From: a virus | Length of the DNA stretch: 23,388 nucleotides | Reading direction: 5' to 3' (one strand) | Virus record (IMG/VR): IMGVR_UViG_3300030012_002854 | Span: 1 to 23,388 of that record | In this document: positions 15,406 through 21,879 of the stretch, piece by piece | Position numbering within the stretch: the first letter of the stretch is position 1 | How the letters are laid out: the number at the start of each line of letters is the position of its first letter | Made by a program: the position numbers and the translations under genes | Notes under the pieces: generated by a model | Told to the model about the DNA's origin: nothing | Database searches by the model: none | Seen by the model: the letters and a program-made list of their open reading frames with translations, nothing else

Positions 15406-17204
15406 CTATCTCCATCCCTTCTAAGATCAACTCTATTTGTTCCAAGTCTCCAGTTAACTTTTGGTGTAGTGCTTTCAACTCTTAATCCAAAAGATCTTCC
15501 TCTTAATCTTAAATGATTAATTTCTGTTGATGATGTTACAGTATTTTCAGATGTTTTTACAAAACCACCATTAGGAGATCTTTGTGCCTTTAATGAAAAT
15601 ATAGCTTTTTTATCGCTTTCATTTATATCGCTATCACTATTATCAAAGCTAACGTCTGGTATCATTCTTCTTAAAAATACAAATTGATCTCCATCTTGTA
15701 TATCTATAGGACTGGATTGTATGAATGATGTAAAAGCAGTACCATCATTATCATTACCCTTTTCATGGTTGTACAAAAGATTAGAATCAGTGGCTATAGG
15801 ATATTGATAAACTCCACGATCTAACCACGAACTTCTTTTCAAATTACCTACATACCATATCTTTTGATCATAATTATATACAACATATTTATCATTTTCT
15901 CCATCACCACCATTTGATACTGAATTTGTGGTTGATGGATAAAACCAAAAGACCTCTCCAAAAGCTGAATTTACTCCTGCATAAACTTTCTCTGCTTGAT
16001 TTTCATTAAAATCTCTAAATACATGATCTCTAACAGAACATGGTATTACTTGCACACGTCCATCATATATATAAAAACGATCATAACCCATCCACATGAC
16101 GGCATCACCCACTGCAACGGCACTGTTAAAACCACGAACAGTTATTGCACTAGCTAATTGGTTTATACCAAAAGTAAAAGGTGGTCCTATAAATTGCATA
16201 CTATGTATAGAGGTATCTGTTAAAATAATTATTTCTCTTCTTGTTTTAACTGCTGTAATTATTTCTGAACCTGAACCAATTCTTAAACTACCTGCTGTAT
16301 TAGTAGCAGATGGTGTCCAAAAAAAAGGATTTTCTTGAGAGCTAAACCTAACCAAAAGTTTATCTTGTGTTTGAGAGCCCAACGGACTAGCTCCAAAACA
16401 AATGACATGACGATCACGTTCAGAAACTACTACTTTTCTTGATTTAAAAGGAGCTGCGTCAGATAATTCTAAAAAAGACTTTGCTCGTGTGCTTGTACCA
16501 AGAGTTTTATCCCAATAAAATAAAAAACCATCTTTCTGATTAAATATTAAATCTTCTCCAAAATTATCTTGAGACCATAAACGAAGTGATTCTCCAACAA
16601 CTGCATCGCTGGATCTCTCTCCCCATCCTGTAAAATCATTAGCTGAACTTGTATTACCAGTAGCTAACTGTACAATACTTCCGTCAGCATGAGCAGACGC
16701 TGTTGTTCCTTCAGATCCTCTTGTGACAGTTAAGTTATCTGAAGAGACATTTGTAACTGTTAACAATTCATTATCTATCAATATAACATCTGATGCGACA
16801 ATTCCAGTAGCACTAGTGACAGTTAGCGTTGTATCAGAATCAGAAAATTCTGCACCTTCATTTATTGTTGTAGATAAAGCAAAAGTATTAGTACCACCCC
16901 ATTTTCCTGCACCCCAACCAGTGCCAGGAACAACAGTGTTTATACCAGTATTAAATTGATATTCGGCATCAGCAGATCCAGCTCCTGTAAGAGCTGCATC
17001 AGCATTACCACTTAAAGTTATTACATAATTTGCACTATCAGTTACAGATGTTATAGAAAATTCATTGTTTAATTTAGTATTTAGAGCACTGTTTCCAGTA
17101 TTAGCGTTACTAAATATAACGAAACTACCAGTTCCAGCTCCATGATTAGGATCGTTAACAGTTACCAAAGCAGAAGATGTGGTTGATGTAAATGTGATTG
17201 CCAT
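15402..17204 (-). CDS. tail nozzle-like protein, C-terminal part (P22 gp10-like), 600 aa
   Basis: This matches the main body of a phage tail or DNA-stabilisation protein of the P22 gp10 / T7 gp12 type. Recognisable stretches are LRLWSQDNFGEDLIFNQKDG, RHVICFGASPLGS, RFSSQENPFFWTP, SMQFIGPPFTFGINQL, then MGYDRFYIYDGRVQVIPC, and the ending GRSFGLRVESTTPKVNWRLG followed by RRDGDR. It normally begins with a PGINKE-type N-terminus, which here is encoded by the separate preceding gene, 1 nt away. Residues about 110-175 hold an extra beta module (TLTVTSATGI, VTRGSEGTTASAHADGSIV) not expected in the core fold. It starts at ATG 17204 just after the preceding TAA. Confidence 0.85.
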   Translation of the reverse strand: MAITFTSTTSSALVTVNDPNHGAGTGSFVIFSNANTGNSALNTKLNNEFSITSVTDSANYVITLSGNADAALTGAGSADAEYQFNTGINTVVPGTGWGAGKWGGTNTFALSTTINEGAEFSDSDTTLTVTSATGIVASDVILIDNELLTVTNVSSDNLTVTRGSEGTTASAHADGSIVQLATGNTSSANDFTGWGERSSDAVVGESLRLWSQDNFGEDLIFNQKDGFLFYWDKTLGTSTRAKSFLELSDAAPFKSRKVVVSERDRHVICFGASPLGSQTQDKLLVRFSSQENPFFWTPSATNTAGSLRIGSGSEIITAVKTRREIIILTDTSIHSMQFIGPPFTFGINQLASAITVRGFNSAVAVGDAVMWMGYDRFYIYDGRVQVIPCSVRDHVFRDFNENQAEKVYAGVNSAFGEVFWFYPSTTNSVSNGGDGENDKYVVYNYDQKIWYVGNLKRSSWLDRGVYQYPIATDSNLLYNHEKGNDNDGTAFTSFIQSSPIDIQDGDQFVFLRRMIPDVSFDNSDSDINESDKKAIFSLKAQRSPNGGFVKTSENTVTSSTEINHLRLRGRSFGLRVESTTPKVNWRLGTNRVDLRRDGDR

Positions 17205-17205
17205 T

Positions 17206-17784
17206 TTAAGAAATACCCACTGTAACTGTTGCTTCGTTTGTAATAGATATTGTTACATTTCCTACTGCTGTATTCATTCCTATATCTACTAGCGTTGTAT
17301 TTGTAATAATTGTTGGAGTACCAACTGCTGTTGTTCCTACTACTTTTAATTCATCTACTGGATCTTCTGACTCTACGGCAATTCTCTGTGCATTGTCTAT
17401 TACAACTGTTCCCACTGCACTAGTTCCTACATTTCCAGTAACAACTGCCGTTACGATATCGCCATCAAAATCAACGATTGTTACACCATTGACAACTTTT
17501 CTTCTTATTGGCGTAATGTCTTTTATACTAAGGGATTCTTCTATGTAAAATTTTATTTCTGTGCCAATACCTAAATACTTATCACCCTCCAAATTTGCCC
17601 ACGCATGTAAAGATCTAGATGTTCCTAAAAAAGTGGTGTCTGTATATTTTTCCCATCCACCAAGTTTTTCTGGATAACCAAAACGAAAACGAATGAGATC
17701 ACAATCGTTCCAACCACCCTTATTAGAATAAGATGTTGTCTCTTTATTAATACCTGGTCTGAATTTTAAAGATGTAATTGGCAT
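17206..17784 (-). CDS. tail nozzle-like protein, N-terminal part, 192 aa
   Basis: Residues 1-95 match the N-terminal end of the same tail nozzle family: LKFRPGINKETTSY, GGWNDCDLIRFRFGYPEKLG, GTSRSLHAWANLEGDKYLGI, FYIEESLSIKDITPIRR. After that the sequence becomes a Val/Thr/Gly-rich beta tail of about 95 residues with a degenerate repeat (GTSAVGTVVI, GTTAVGTPTI, MNTAVGNVTI) and stops. The nozzle body continues 1 nt later in another frame as a separate gene. A candidate promoter precedes it, but no clear Shine-Dalgarno sequence is seen before ATG 17784. It could be a functional split protein or the product of a frame-disrupting change. Confidence 0.8.
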   Translation of the reverse strand: MPITSLKFRPGINKETTSYSNKGGWNDCDLIRFRFGYPEKLGGWEKYTDTTFLGTSRSLHAWANLEGDKYLGIGTEIKFYIEESLSIKDITPIRRKVVNGVTIVDFDGDIVTAVVTGNVGTSAVGTVVIDNAQRIAVESEDPVDELKVVGTTAVGTPTIITNTTLVDIGMNTAVGNVTISITNEATVTVGIS

Positions 17785-17790
17785 GATGTA

Positions 17791-17819
17791 ATTTTACTTT
17801 AAAATATATCTGAAAGCAA
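17791..17819 (-). promoter_or_regulatory. candidate leftward promoter before the tail/ejection operon
   Basis: On the minus strand a -35 TTGCTT (17814-17819) and a -10 TAAAAT (17791-17796) are separated by 17 nt, in the 40-nt gap after the oxygenase cassette. The predicted start lies close to ATG 17784, so that mRNA would have almost no leader. Confidence 0.45.
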
Positions 17820-17824
17820 TAGTA

Positions 17825-18514
17825 TCAACGCTTTAGAAGTTTCAAATAATTATTATTAAAAAAACTATGACTCCTAGCCTTATTAAAAAACTCTGTCTGT
17901 GGAATAAGATGTGTTTTCACTTTTACTTTAACATTCTCAGTAGGCATTATGTGTATGATTGGATACCCACCCTCTAATAAAGTTATGTTTGGATTTTCTT
18001 CTGTGCCACCTTTTTCTTTAAACAAATGAAAAAACACATGTATTTGTGGAGCCCAGTGAAAGTGAGTTATACCATTAACTACAGTTATGTTTGGTCTTTT
18101 ACTGTGATAGTGACAATTTGTTAACAAAAAAGGCATTTTGCTCTTTGTTTTAATTAACCACGGCATGTTAAGTTTATGAAAAGTTTCAGTGAAATTATTT
18201 AAAAATATGTATTCAGGAGAAAGACGATTGTAACTTTTTACATTATAAACATCATTTTCATACCAAGTTCCTATTTTAACATCACAAGGTAAAGGCAATA
18301 CTGCACCTCTTTTAAACAAGTCTAACATACCACTACATTTTCGTATGCTAGTAACAACTTCTAATACCTCTGTTTCTTCAGATTTTGGTGCTTTTTTAAA
18401 CCAATCTGGTATATAATTTATAGATTCTGTAATAGGAAATTTTTCTTCTATCATGTCTATAAAAGTAAAACAGTCTAATACAATGGTTTTTCTTTTGAAA
18501 AGAAAATTAATCAT
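17825..18514 (-). CDS. hypothetical protein of marine-phage type, 229 aa
   Basis: A 229-aa protein, last gene of the oxygenase cassette. It resembles uncharacterised proteins of marine T4-like phages, with the pattern YIPDWFKKAP near the N-terminus, SIRKCSGMLDLFKRG around residues 56-70, LPLPCDVKIGTW, and an aromatic/His-rich centre (NCHYHSK, HFHWAPQIHVFFHLF). The several His residues could bind a metal, but no known enzyme motif was found. No signal or membrane segment. It overlaps the QueC-like gene by ATGA, so it is co-translated with it. Function unknown; partnership with the cassette enzymes is inference. Confidence 0.75.
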   Translation of the reverse strand: MINFLFKRKTIVLDCFTFIDMIEEKFPITESINYIPDWFKKAPKSEETEVLEVVTSIRKCSGMLDLFKRGAVLPLPCDVKIGTWYENDVYNVKSYNRLSPEYIFLNNFTETFHKLNMPWLIKTKSKMPFLLTNCHYHSKRPNITVVNGITHFHWAPQIHVFFHLFKEKGGTEENPNITLLEGGYPIIHIMPTENVKVKVKTHLIPQTEFFNKARSHSFFNNNYLKLLKR

Positions 18515-19167
18515 AATGGATTACCATATTGGTCTCTTATTTTGTGTTTGATTGCGTGATCACACTTAGCACATTTTCCACAGAAATATGTGCCACTCCA
18601 ACAACTTCTTACCAAACATTTTAAGTCCCAAGGTAAAGAATCCCAGGCTTCTTTTTTTGTTTCAAAACTATCTATATCTGTTCCATTGTAAACCGATCTA
18701 GGTGTTAGTAGTTCAACCTTGTGTTTAAAGGCAGTGCCACTATCAATGTAATTTTGCATACGTTCATCATAAAGATATTCTTGATCATATCCGTATCTTT
18801 CGTAAACTAGTCTGTCCGTGTAACTAAACCATCCTGCCCACATTTTTTCAAGTCCATGTGCTCTGGCAAAAAGAGCTCCATAAAAACCACACCATTGATC
18901 ATCTTTGCCGAAATAGCCTTCGTGGTTTGATTTAAAATCTAAATCTAAAAACATAGAACCTGTTGAAAATTTAAAACCACCATAATGAATATTGATATAA
19001 TTTAAAACTTTCTCAACAACTTGTGTTTGAATAGGTATTCTTCCTTGTTGATCAATACACCAACCAAGTTCTAAATATAAAACTCGCACTGGCACTTTTT
19101 TCTTTAAAAGATCAATTAAAAGAATAGTACTGTCTGGACCACCAGAAAATAATACTAGTTCATCCAC
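18511..19167 (-). CDS. QueC-like PP-loop ATP pyrophosphatase
   Basis: A 218-aa enzyme of the QueC/ExsB type. The PP-loop LFSGGPDST is at residues 6-14, an ATP-binding strand follows at about 28-34 (VRVLYLELG), and the C-terminal zinc site is C189-x6-C196-x2-C199-x2-C202. QueC turns 7-carboxy-7-deazaguanine into preQ0, used for queuosine or, in some phages, for 7-deazaguanine DNA. The usual partners FolE, QueD and QueE are not in this window. It starts at GTG (19167), inside the 3' end of the preceding oxygenase gene (13-nt overlap). The C-to-C spacing is slightly shorter than in E. coli QueC, so a related substrate is possible. Confidence 0.82.
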   Translation of the reverse strand: MDELVLFSGGPDSTILLIDLLKKKVPVRVLYLELGWCIDQQGRIPIQTQVVEKVLNYINIHYGGFKFSTGSMFLDLDFKSNHEGYFGKDDQWCGFYGALFARAHGLEKMWAGWFSYTDRLVYERYGYDQEYLYDERMQNYIDSGTAFKHKVELLTPRSVYNGTDIDSFETKKEAWDSLPWDLKCLVRSCWSGTYFCGKCAKCDHAIKHKIRDQYGNPL

Positions 19168-19712
19168 GACTTTTTTTCCGTTGGATTTATTTCAAAAATA
19201 GTGTTCATAATAAATCTTGCTTTTACATCAGTAGGAGCACACCCTGTATGTAACCAAATCGAAGGGAAAATAAGAACTCTGTTTGCAACTGAATCTACTT
19301 TTATAATTTCATCTTTTTTCTTTAAAAGAGTGTAACCATCACAAGTTGTAAAATAAAGTATAGAAGAAAACCAAGTGTCCTCTGGACCATTTTCAACATC
19401 TCTGTGCCACCCTAATTCATAATTTTTGTCAGCGTTGGGGTTACAATTTAATTTACACCTAAGTATTTTAATTAATTCAAGTTTATTCCAAAAGGGCATT
19501 ATTTTGTTCAACTCATCTTTAGGAACCCCTCTATATGTTTCTTGTTCTGTAAGATAAGTTATTATTTTTGAAAATTGATAATCAAAAAGATCTTTTGTTA
19601 TATTACCTGGATATGTTGTGTGATCTTTAAACGCATATTTTGAAGTTAAAACATAATCAGATATTGTTTTAAAATGAGAATCAGATAAAAAATTGTCTAT
19701 GATATAATACAT
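19155..19712 (-). CDS. 2OG-Fe(II) oxygenase (fourth of four)
   Basis: A 185-aa predicted 2-oxoglutarate and Fe(II)-dependent oxygenase. The facial triad is H103-x-D105 (GWHRDV) and H155 (WLHTG), with R166 (ARFIMN) as the likely 2OG-binding arginine. The family's opening YYIIDNFLSD and the strand RVLIFPSIW are also present. The substrate is unknown. It abuts the previous gene (TAG then ATG at 19712) and overlaps the QueC-like gene. Intact metal ligands argue for an active enzyme. Confidence 0.83.
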   Translation of the reverse strand: MYYIIDNFLSDSHFKTISDYVLTSKYAFKDHTTYPGNITKDLFDYQFSKIITYLTEQETYRGVPKDELNKIMPFWNKLELIKILRCKLNCNPNADKNYELGWHRDVENGPEDTWFSSILYFTTCDGYTLLKKKDEIIKVDSVANRVLIFPSIWLHTGCAPTDVKARFIMNTIFEINPTEKKSWMN

Positions 19713-20360
19713 CTATATCCTAAAAGGAGGTTTTCCACCAAGTAAAGAGGGGTTTATATTTTTTAATTGAGGAAGATAAGAGGCATGTATGCCTTGACCT
19801 AAATAATTTATGTTGATTGTTATTCTGAAAGGAACATTTGTTGGTGCAGAACTTGAATGTGGTGTTCCTGGATTAAACAATAAAATTCTGTTTTCTTTTG
19901 ATTCTATTGGTGTGCCATCAAACATGTATGTTGGTGCATCACAATTTGTAACAAAAAACAACGCTCCTTGATGTCCAAAATTATAATCAACATGAGGAGC
20001 ATGTATGTAATTACCTTTTACGTTAGGTACATACAAATTAGCTTTCATTCTTAACATCGAAACCATATGTAACTTAGATGAAATATTAACAAAAGGTTGT
20101 TCATCAATGCCTTTTGTCCATTCTCTCCTAGCTCCATGTTCACAATTTTGAATCATAGTAGCCATGTAAAAGTCATTATTGTCTGTATCGTTTTTGTTAA
20201 TTTGATTTGAAATAGTCCAAAAGGGATTACCTGACTCAATCAAATAACTTTTTAAATAACCATATTCATTCGCAGGAAGAAAATCGTCATATACAACATA
20301 GTATGGATCTCCATGACTTTCTGATTTTTTTACTGCTTCCTTATACTGTTCAATATTCAT
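19713..20360 (-). CDS. 2OG-Fe(II) oxygenase (third of four)
   Basis: A 215-aa oxygenase. Metal ligands are H123-x-D125 (APHVDYN) and H168 (GTPHSSS), with R179 (PFRITININ) in the 2OG site. YYVVYDDFLP at residues 20-29 and RILLFNPGTPH match phage 2OG proteins with a split beta core. The start ATG shares TAATG with the preceding stop. The substrate is not evident; protein side-chain or small-molecule hydroxylation are both possible. It differs strongly in sequence from its neighbours, so the four were not made by recent tandem duplication. Confidence 0.82.
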   Translation of the reverse strand: MNIEQYKEAVKKSESHGDPYYVVYDDFLPANEYGYLKSYLIESGNPFWTISNQINKNDTDNNDFYMATMIQNCEHGARREWTKGIDEQPFVNISSKLHMVSMLRMKANLYVPNVKGNYIHAPHVDYNFGHQGALFFVTNCDAPTYMFDGTPIESKENRILLFNPGTPHSSSAPTNVPFRITININYLGQGIHASYLPQLKNINPSLLGGKPPFRI

Positions 20361-20935
20361 TATTTAAAAGGCTCTCCTAAAAACCAACACACCACACTAT
20401 TTCTAATGCCTTTAGTTACAGGCTTAACTCCATGTTTGACATAAGAAGGAAAAAAAATTGCTGTTCCTTGTGACATGGAATCTCCCACAATAAATTTTTC
20501 CTCATCATCTGGAAAATGTAATCTACCTCCTTCATAATATTCTGGAGGTGTTAACTGAATAGACATTGAAAGTTTTCTAACCATTTTCATTTCTGGGACA
20601 TCATAAACACCATCAATGTGAGGTGTATAAAAACCTTGATTTTCAGAATCATATTTTGAAACTTGTATATCTTCTACTTTTTTTATATTAAACTGATAGA
20701 ATTTATCATTTACTTCTTTTGTTAATTTATAGATTGGTTGAAATATATCACAACTGTCTATGTTGTTATCTATCCAAGCCACATTAGATCTTCTAATTTT
20801 TGTATCTTTAATACCCTCACCAGTTTCAGCAAAACCAGTTACTTTACCTTCTTGATATTGCGTAGCAACTCTTAAAACATGATTACAATAATCTGGACTA
20901 AAAGCATTTTTTGCAATTATAATATTTCTTTTCAT
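20360..20935 (-). CDS. 2OG-Fe(II) oxygenase, PKHD/P4H-like (second of four)
   Basis: A 191-aa oxygenase closest to the prolyl 4-hydroxylase / PKHD-type group. The signature is clear: YTPHIDG (H106-x-D108), then RKLSMSIQLTPPEYYEGGRL, then FFPSYVKHGVKPV (H168) and GIRNSVVCWFLG (R178). This type hydroxylates protein residues or small molecules. The start ATG is coupled to the preceding gene by an ATGA overlap. It is the best-supported member of the group. Confidence 0.88.
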   Translation of the reverse strand: MKRNIIIAKNAFSPDYCNHVLRVATQYQEGKVTGFAETGEGIKDTKIRRSNVAWIDNNIDSCDIFQPIYKLTKEVNDKFYQFNIKKVEDIQVSKYDSENQGFYTPHIDGVYDVPEMKMVRKLSMSIQLTPPEYYEGGRLHFPDDEEKFIVGDSMSQGTAIFFPSYVKHGVKPVTKGIRNSVVCWFLGEPFK

Positions 20936-21474
20936 TGTTCTATCTGCATTTCTGTATATAAATTTTTTCTACCATCATATTTATGTTCTGGATAAAAAGG
21001 ACCATCTCTTTCAATGTAATGTAAAAAAACTTGTCTGTGCCAATCATATAACAAAGGCTCTCTCCAATGTTCTTGACTAAAGCCTCTGTACACAACACCT
21101 TCTCCTTTTTGTAACTTTATTGCATAACCATCAACAAAAATATCCCAAGGATCATTTTTTTCTGACATATCAATACATAAAGTAACACTTATTTGACAAG
21201 ATGGACGATCACTATGTCTTTTAAGAGCTTCACCTTTAAAATAAGTTCTCCAAAAACTATATGAAGGAACTATTTCTTTACCTATTACTTGTTCGATTTG
21301 AGGTTTACAATGAAGTAGAAGAGACTCGATTGCAGGATCACCATAAACTTGTTTTGCATTTTTAAACTCGCCTACTTTTGAAATAGGAACAAAATTTTTT
21401 TCCCAATAATCCAAATGAGTAGAAATACATTTTGCATGGTCTTCTTCTATAAGTTTTAATTTTTTATTGATCAT
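20932..21474 (-). CDS. 2OG-Fe(II) oxygenase (first of four)
   Basis: A 180-aa oxygenase with predicted ligands H87-x-D89 (RHSDRPS) and H136 (EHWREP). The ending WHRQVFLHYIE is typical of oxygenases found in marine cyanophages. The 2OG-binding residue is less certain than in its neighbours; R138 or a later residue could serve. It is the first gene after a candidate promoter in the 51-nt gap, with AAGG before ATG 21474. It leads the cassette and overlaps the next gene by ATGA. Confidence 0.8.
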   Translation of the reverse strand: MINKKLKLIEEDHAKCISTHLDYWEKNFVPISKVGEFKNAKQVYGDPAIESLLLHCKPQIEQVIGKEIVPSYSFWRTYFKGEALKRHSDRPSCQISVTLCIDMSEKNDPWDIFVDGYAIKLQKGEGVVYRGFSQEHWREPLLYDWHRQVFLHYIERDGPFYPEHKYDGRKNLYTEMQIEQ

Positions 21475-21493
21475 GATTTGCTACCTTAAATAA

Positions 21494-21522
21494 AATCTAT
21501 AAAAAATCTACATATAAGTCAA
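21494..21522 (-). promoter_or_regulatory. candidate promoter for the oxygenase/QueC cassette
   Basis: On the minus strand a -35 TTGACT (21517-21522, 5 of 6 consensus) and a -10 TAGATT (21494-21499, 4 of 6) are separated by 17 nt. It lies in the 51-nt gap (21475-21525) directly before the first oxygenase gene. The -10 is weak. Confidence 0.42.
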
Positions 21523-21525
21523 ATC

Positions 21526-21879
21526 CTAAGACCAAGGAAAACCAGTTTTTTCAGAAGCATCTTTAATGTTAAGTTTAAACTGTAATTGACCATCCATAAA
21601 TTCTTTAATACTTGTAATGGTATCTGAAGTCATTCTTGATTCCACCCAAGATATGGCATTAGCTTCAGTGATATTATCATATGCAGTAAAACTTTCGCCT
21701 ATGCCACTTGTGTTCATATCTAAATCTGATTCATGCGTTGAAGTAATACTTGAATCATCACCACTTGTACCAGTGAATGTAGCCTGTATTCTTACCACAA
21801 CATCTGTATAAGTAGTGCCTCCTACTTTTAAGTTTTTAGTGTGCAGTTTATCTATTGTCCATACATAAGTATTTGCCAT
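21526..21879 (-). CDS. small virion-associated protein, DUF7936-like
   Basis: A 117-aa protein resembling a small family common in marine cyanophages and related phages. Family-like marks are the opening MANTYVWTIDKL, the middle TDVVVRIQATFTGTSG, FTAYDNITEANAISWVESRM at about 64-83, and the ending FPWS (often PW in the family). It looks like a beta-rich accessory protein next to tail fibre genes. The DUF number is from memory. TAATG overlaps the stop of the adhesin gene, with AGGAGG upstream. Confidence 0.7.
   Translation of the reverse strand: MANTYVWTIDKLHTKNLKVGGTTYTDVVVRIQATFTGTSGDDSSITSTHESDLDMNTSGIGESFTAYDNITEANAISWVESRMTSDTITSIKEFMDGQLQFKLNIKDASEKTGFPWS

Noticed and set aside
17195-17215. 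Programmed +1 frameshift joining the two nozzle pieces
   Set aside because: The codon before the stop (TCT) would slip to CTT, which is a poor re-pairing for the Ser tRNA, and no pseudoknot or Shine-Dalgarno stimulator is evident. Reinitiation at TAAAATG is simpler, so I leave frameshifting only as a possibility to test.
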